DNA of 35,219 nucleotides, taken from CAYXDO01 sp964463485 (GTDB lineage Bacteria > Myxococcota > Kuafuiibacteriia > Kuafuiibacteriales > Kuafuiibacteriaceae). Positions 31,229-35,219 of this stretch are shown in pieces. The notes under the pieces are model-generated. The model did not search any database. It was not told where the DNA came from and saw only the letters and a program-made list of their open reading frames with translations. Within the stretch, counting starts at the first letter, position 1. Every line of letters starts with the position of its first letter. The DNA lies in contig CAYXDO010000112.1 of the NCBI GenBank assembly GCA_964463485.1, positions 1 through 35,219 on the forward strand. Reading direction: 5' to 3'. Made by a program: the position numbers and the translations under genes.

Positions 31229-32280
31229 TCGGAGCCAACGAGAAGGTTCGCGGGGCCGTGTTCGGTCTGAGCGCGGCGGCCCTGTTCGGGTTGTCTGCGC
31301 CGCTCGCGAAGCTACTTCTGGGTGAAGTCCGACCCGTGCTGCTCGCGGGCCTGCTGTACCTCGGCGCGGCGATCGGCCTTTGGCTGCACCGAGGGCTGAA
31401 GGGAGCCACGAAGGAAGCACCGCTTGGCCGGGCGGACGTTCCCAACCTCGCGCTCGTGGTGATTCTGGGAGGAGTAGCCGGGCCTGTCTCGATGTTGGTG
31501 GGCCTGAGTCGGGTCGGAGCGCTCACCGGGTCGCTCCTCCTCAATCTCGAGGCGCCGTTTACGGTCTTGGTGGCCGTCCTGTTTTTCCGCGAGCACCTCG
31601 GGATCGATGGGACGGTGGCGGTCGCGCTGATTCTGGGCGGAGCCTTGGTGTTGAAGCTCCAGCCCGGAGGCGTAGGCGCGGACGCGCTCGGAGTAGCGCT
31701 GTTGGGTGTCGCTTGTCTGTGCTGGGCGATCGACAACAACCTCACCCAGAGGCTCTCGCTCCGCGACCCATTTGCGATCGTTCGCGTGAAGACGCTGGTG
31801 GCGGGCCTCGTCAACACGGTGCTCGGGCTGACGACGAATTTCGGTCCCCTCCCGGAGCCGCCGTTCGTGGCCGCTGCGCTCGTGCTCGGGTCACTGAGCT
31901 ACGGAGTGAGTGTGGTGCTCGACGCCTACGCGCTCAGGCTGATCGGCGCGGCTCGCGAGGCCGCGTACTTCGCGACGGCGCCCTTCGTGGGCGCGCTCTT
32001 CGCCGCCGCATTGTTGGGGGAGGGCTTCGAGTGGGGCGACTTCGCTTCGATGGGGGCGATGGGACTCGGGGTCGTCTTTCTCCTTCGGGAGCGACATACT
32101 CACGAACACACGCACGAGGAGCTGAAACACGAGCACCTGCATGAGCACGACGCCCACCACCAGCATGAGCACCGCGCGGCGGATCCGGCGGGCGAGCCTC
32201 ACAGCCATCTTCACACGCACCCGGCGCTCGTCCACGACCACCCGCATGTGTCTGACGGGCATCATCGGCATCGCCACTGA
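31225..32280 (+). CDS. EamA/DMT-type transporter with His-rich C-terminal tail
   Basis: A 351-aa inner-membrane protein of the drug/metabolite transporter superfamily: about ten hydrophobic helices in two EamA-like halves (AVFGLSAAALFGLSAPLAKL, then ALGVALLGVACLCWAIDNNL). The family motif is preserved in GSLLLNLEAPFTVLVAVLFFRE. After the last helix (residue ~287) comes a tail of about 64 residues holding 23 His, mostly as HxH pairs (HTHEHTHEE, HEHLHEHDAHHQHEH). Such tails bind Ni, Co, Zn or Cu and may sense or buffer metal on the cytoplasmic side (inference). The start overlaps the pump stop as ATGA, so this is a coupled fourth gene of the efflux operon. Confidence 0.92.
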   Translation: MIGANEKVRGAVFGLSAAALFGLSAPLAKLLLGEVRPVLLAGLLYLGAAIGLWLHRGLKGATKEAPLGRADVPNLALVVILGGVAGPVSMLVGLSRVGALTGSLLLNLEAPFTVLVAVLFFREHLGIDGTVAVALILGGALVLKLQPGGVGADALGVALLGVACLCWAIDNNLTQRLSLRDPFAIVRVKTLVAGLVNTVLGLTTNFGPLPEPPFVAAALVLGSLSYGVSVVLDAYALRLIGAAREAAYFATAPFVGALFAAALLGEGFEWGDFASMGAMGLGVVFLLRERHTHEHTHEELKHEHLHEHDAHHQHEHRAADPAGEPHSHLHTHPALVHDHPHVSDGHHRHRH

Positions 32281-32577
32281 GTTCGGGCCTGCGGTGAGCC
32301 AGCGGGTGGAGTGGAAGGGGCTTGGGCTCGAGCCCTCAGCCGCTGTGCCGTGTTCGCGGCGCTTGGCGAGCTTCTGAAGCCGATAAAACCGCGAGCTGGT
32401 CTCGAACCTCCTCCGATCCGTAGTCGAACGGGAGCCAGGGGACACGCCCATGCTGATCATGCCGAGTCCGCGGGCGTTCTTTGTTCCCTGACGATTCCCA
32501 GGCTTGTTCTGGGCCCGCCTCCCCCCGCGCTTCGATGTCTGCTAGCTTTGGCTCCGGTGGGCGTTCCAGAAACCGCC

Positions 32578-34380
32578 GTGGGCACGGACCCGCTGATCGG
32601 ATCGATGGTGGCTGGGCGCTACCGTATCACCGCGCGTCTCGGCGAGGGCGGCATGGGGATCGTGTATCGAGCGGTACAGTCGGCCCGAGCGCTCGAGCAC
32701 CCGGTGGCGATCAAGGTCCTCAGGGCGCTCGCGCTCGGCGACGATACGCGGCAGAAGCGGTTCGAGAACGAGATTCGAATCATCGCGAGCCTGAAGCACC
32801 CGAACACCTTGAAGCTCTTGGACGCGGGCACGCTCGACGACGGGCGGCCGTTTGTGGTCACCGAGCTGCTCGAAGGCCGGACTCTGGCCGAGCTCCTCGA
32901 GGTCGAGAAGCGGCTCGAGCCCGCGCGGGCGCTCCGGATCGCCCTTCAAGTCGCGGGCGCGTTGAACGAAGCGCACACCGCCGGGGTCGTACACCGGGAC
33001 TTGAAGCCCGCCAACATTTTCGTCCAGACCATCGCGGGACAAGAGATCGCCAAGGTGCTGGACTTCGGGCTCGCGAGGGACGAGAACCTTCCGACACTCA
33101 CCCAACCCAATCAAACTTTCGGCACTCCGGCGTACATGTCTCCGGAGCAGTGTCAGGGGCTGCGCGTCGGACCCAGGAGTGACTTGTACTCATTTGGGGC
33201 GATCTTGCTCGAGTGTCTGGCCGGCGAGCCCCTCTTCTCGACGACGGATCCGAGTCCCTTGGCGCTCATGTGGCTCCAGGTGGGTGAGGTGCCCGTGTCC
33301 CTTTCGGAGCGGCCGCTCGCCCGCGACGTCCCACCGGCGCTGTCCGACTTGGTCATGCTGATGTTGGAGAAGGAGGCTGACGAGCGGCCGGAGACCGTGT
33401 CCGTCGTGATCGATCGGATGAACGAGGTCCTGCAACTCATTCAGGCCCAGGCTCGCTCGACCTCCAATGGGAGTCGCAAGGTGCCGCCGATCGTCGCGCC
33501 CTTCGAGCCCATGGCAGACTCTCCGGCTTTGGAGCTCGATGCGGCCATGGGCAGACTTTTCGAGCTGGAGGGCGGGGACCTCGAGCTTGGGGGGGTAGGC
33601 GAGGACGTGCTGGCCGCGATCGCCCGAGGTGCGGATGGCGCGTGGGACGGGCCGACCGAGGACGCCGAAGGAGCGTGGGCATCGTCGGGGCCAAATCCAG
33701 ACTCGCTTGGATTGATCGTCGTCGATCCTGCGCTGGCCGCTCTTTCCGCACGACGCGAAGAGTCTCCTGTGGCGGCCGCGCAGGCGAAGAAGAGCGTCGA
33801 GGAGTCTAGAGCCACCGCGAACGACGCAGGTCGCTCCGCGGGCTTGGACGAAGACTCGACGCTCGCGGTCGACGAGGAGCGCACGACCGCCGAAACGACC
33901 CAAGCAGAGTTGTCGGATCAATTCGCGGCGGCCTTCGTGACTCCGGGAGCGGACGACCTGCTGGAGGCGCCGCCCACGACCGATCGAGCTCCGGTCGTCT
34001 CGAAGGCGTCGAGGGATGATGAGACTCAGATTGAGTTTGGGTTCGACGACACCGTGCCGTCGACTGATTTCGCGGAGACGACGGAGAGAACTCAGCCTTC
34101 GGTAGAAGGGACCGGGCCGGGCGTGGCCGACGACGAGGTCACGGCGACTCAATCCGAGGTCGCGCCGACGCCGACACCCTCGAAGCGGCGCTTCGATCCT
34201 CGAGCGATCGACGTGGGCCCGTCGCTCTTGGTGCCGATGTCCCCGATTCCTCCGGCGAGCCAGTCTACGCCACCCGAGCGAAGCAAGGTCCATCGCGCAG
34301 CGGAGTGGTTGGTCGTGGCGCTCCTCGTCGTGTTGCTCATTCTGGCGCTGGTGATGGCGTCTCGCATCTTGTCGAGCTGA
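32578..34380 (+). CDS. Hanks-type Ser/Thr protein kinase with C-terminal membrane anchor
   Basis: A 600-aa kinase. From GTG 32578 the glycine loop is LGEGGMGIVYRA (21-32), the ATP lysine is Lys46, the catalytic loop is HRDLKPAN (139-146), DFG is 162-164, and the activation segment ends GTPAYMSPE (182-190). All key residues are present. From about 300 to 570 the chain is a long, acidic, disordered linker, followed by one membrane helix near the C-terminus (WLVVALLVVLLILALVMA), so almost the whole protein is cytoplasmic with no outer sensor. An earlier GTG at 32557 is possible; an ATG at 32605 (MVAGRYRI) is the first ATG. None has a clear ribosome binding site. It is separated from the efflux operon by ~300 bp with no other gene. 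Confidence 0.93.
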   Translation: MGTDPLIGSMVAGRYRITARLGEGGMGIVYRAVQSARALEHPVAIKVLRALALGDDTRQKRFENEIRIIASLKHPNTLKLLDAGTLDDGRPFVVTELLEGRTLAELLEVEKRLEPARALRIALQVAGALNEAHTAGVVHRDLKPANIFVQTIAGQEIAKVLDFGLARDENLPTLTQPNQTFGTPAYMSPEQCQGLRVGPRSDLYSFGAILLECLAGEPLFSTTDPSPLALMWLQVGEVPVSLSERPLARDVPPALSDLVMLMLEKEADERPETVSVVIDRMNEVLQLIQAQARSTSNGSRKVPPIVAPFEPMADSPALELDAAMGRLFELEGGDLELGGVGEDVLAAIARGADGAWDGPTEDAEGAWASSGPNPDSLGLIVVDPALAALSARREESPVAAAQAKKSVEESRATANDAGRSAGLDEDSTLAVDEERTTAETTQAELSDQFAAAFVTPGADDLLEAPPTTDRAPVVSKASRDDETQIEFGFDDTVPSTDFAETTERTQPSVEGTGPGVADDEVTATQSEVAPTPTPSKRRFDPRAIDVGPSLLVPMSPIPPASQSTPPERSKVHRAAEWLVVALLVVLLILALVMASRILSS

Positions 34381-34404
34381 GCTCGGCCTGGTTGCGCGAG
34401 CTCA
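34378..34404 (+). terminator. Weak hairpin at the kinase stop
   Basis: TGAGCTCG (34378-34385) and CGAGCTCA (34397-34404) form an 8-bp stem with an 11-nt loop beginning in the stop codon. There is no T-tract, so this is a tentative terminator. Confidence 0.3.
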
Positions 34405-34800
34405 GACCGAGTCGAGCGCGCGAGCAACGGCTCGGAGGGCGCCGCGAGTGCGTGGAATCGATCGAAGCGAGCTCAGAACGAGTCGACGATCCCTGCGGGA
34501 GCTCGTTCGCGAGCGGCGAGCCCTCCGCTCAGACTCGCCAGAGAGGAAGTCGTCGATTCGGGGCTGGACTTCGACAGCGAACCAACTCACCTGTTACGAA
34601 CGCCGCGGGCGGGGCGCCTCTGGCTTCGCGCAATCGCGACCTCGAGGACTGAGCCGACATATCGCAGCGCACCCCTGGGGAGCTCGAGCTTCGCACGAAG
34701 CTCGAGCTTCATGCGGAGCCCTCATCGCGCGGAGGACGATCGCTCAGGCCTCTCTGAAAACGTCCAGCGCCGCGCGACCGTGCGAAACACGAGAGGCTGA
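34381..34800. other. Gene-free stretch between kinase and transposase remnant
   Basis: No convincing gene is present. Frames on both strands have no family similarity, signal or ribosome binding site. It contains the hairpin at 34378-34404 and the strong palindrome at 34681-34708. Confidence 0.6.
34681..34708. repeat. REP-like palindrome beside transposase remnant
   Basis: AGCTCGAGCTTCG (34681-34693) and CGAAGCTCGAGCT (34696-34708) are a perfect 13-bp inverted repeat with a 2-nt loop, and each arm includes the self-palindrome AGCTCGAGCT. It sits 92 bp before the transposase fragment, as expected for REP-type hairpins recognised by Y1 transposases. Confidence 0.6.
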
Positions 34801-35219
34801 TCGCAATCGGGGCCTCGTGCTTCGACAAATGTACTTCGGGGACGGACCGGCACCGTGTTCCCGCGACGATTTTCCGCCGAAGAGATCCTCGATGACGAAG
34901 CGTTCGCAGGCCGCATCCGCTACACTCTCCTGAATCCCGCGGACGCCAGGTTGGTGGCGAAATATCGTGATTGGCCTGGACTCGTCGCTTGGCCGCTCTT
35001 CAACGCCGGACGCGAGTTCAAGCGATTCAACCGTCGCGCGTTCGCTCGCGTCCTGCGAAAAGCAGAGCCCAGCCTCGAGCCCAAGCGCGAGGACTTCATC
35101 GAGACCGAGATCCTCGAACTCGCGCCGCTGCCGGCGGGCGTCGACGCCCAGGAGATCGAGCGCGAGGTCAAAGAGGAGGAGAAAAGACTCCGCGCCAAGA
35201 AGCCCCACGTACTCGGCCG
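34801..35219 (+). pseudogene. 5'-truncated REP-associated tyrosine (Y1) transposase
   Basis: An open frame from 34801 to the window edge encodes the C-terminal half of a TnpA-REP/IS200-like transposase: RTGTVFPRRFSAEEILDDEA, then RIRYTLLNPADARLV and YRDWPGLVAWP, which match the family landmarks (RRY, LDDE, YxxxNPV, DWPGS). A stop (34798-34800) lies directly upstream. No frame upstream contains the N-terminal HUH motif or a start, so the gene is truncated at its 5' end. It continues past 35219, so its true end is not seen. The charged C-terminal extension (EIEREVKEEEKRLRAKK) is typical of myxobacterial members. Confidence 0.75.

Noticed and set aside
32385..32445. tRNA-like T-arm string (GGTTCGAGA) on the minus strand
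   Set aside because: No matching acceptor, D or anticodon stems could be drawn around it.

Overview
The window is GC-rich DNA (roughly two thirds G+C) from what looks like a myxobacterium, probably Polyangiales and possibly Sandaracinaceae-like. The signs are two membrane-tethered Hanks-type Ser/Thr kinases, lipoproteins with Asp/Ala-rich spacers after the lipobox, an extensin-like lipoprotein, a glycine-rich lipoprotein and thrombospondin type-3 repeats. The assignment is inferred from protein style; there is no rRNA, tRNA or marker gene to confirm it.

Layout. (1) 282-10417 is a mixed region: inorganic pyrophosphatase, an extensin-like lipoprotein, an unknown lipoprotein, a PhnB-type VOC protein, a short-chain dehydrogenase, a coupled kinase/TPR pair, a Gly-rich lipoprotein and an Rpn-like PD-(D/E)XK protein. 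The last ends inside a small palindromic repeat element. (2) 10551-11075 is a lipoprotein carrying only the C-terminal part of a lysyl oxidase domain. (3) 11234-23740, on the minus strand, is the centrepiece: a seven-gene operon of MoxR AAA+ ATPase, DUF5682 protein, CoxE-type VWA protein, double-SWIM zinc protein, a 105-aa helical protein, an unrecognised 1442-aa protein and a WGR-DUF4132 protein. Five consecutive junctions are 4-nt stop/start overlaps, and a perfect hairpin sits at the end. (4) 23970-24929 is a divergent unknown protein followed by a solo end of the same dispersed repeat. (5) 25059-32280 is a heavy-metal RND efflux operon (TolC-type outer membrane protein, adaptor, inner-membrane pump) with a fourth coupled gene, a drug/metabolite-type transporter ending in a very His-rich tail. 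Its first gene begins with an in-frame remnant that looks like a BlaI/CopY-type repressor, just downstream of a palindrome overlapping a -35 box. (6) 32578-34380 is a second kinase. (7) 34801-35219 is the truncated 3' part of a REP-associated (Y1) transposase running off the window.

How the genes work together. The MoxR, DUF5682, VWA and SWIM genes match the content and order of the uncharacterised enterobacterial yehL-yehM-yehP-yehQ genes, and the WGR-DUF4132 protein matches the two ends of YehI. MoxR ATPases usually act with VWA adaptors to remodel a target, so the locus is probably an ATP-driven remodelling or conflict-type machine. Here the YehI-type protein is a compact 475-aa form, and two extra proteins (105 and 1442 aa) are inserted as obligate operon members; these are the most promising undescribed parts. 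The RND operon forms a separate envelope-spanning metal export system.
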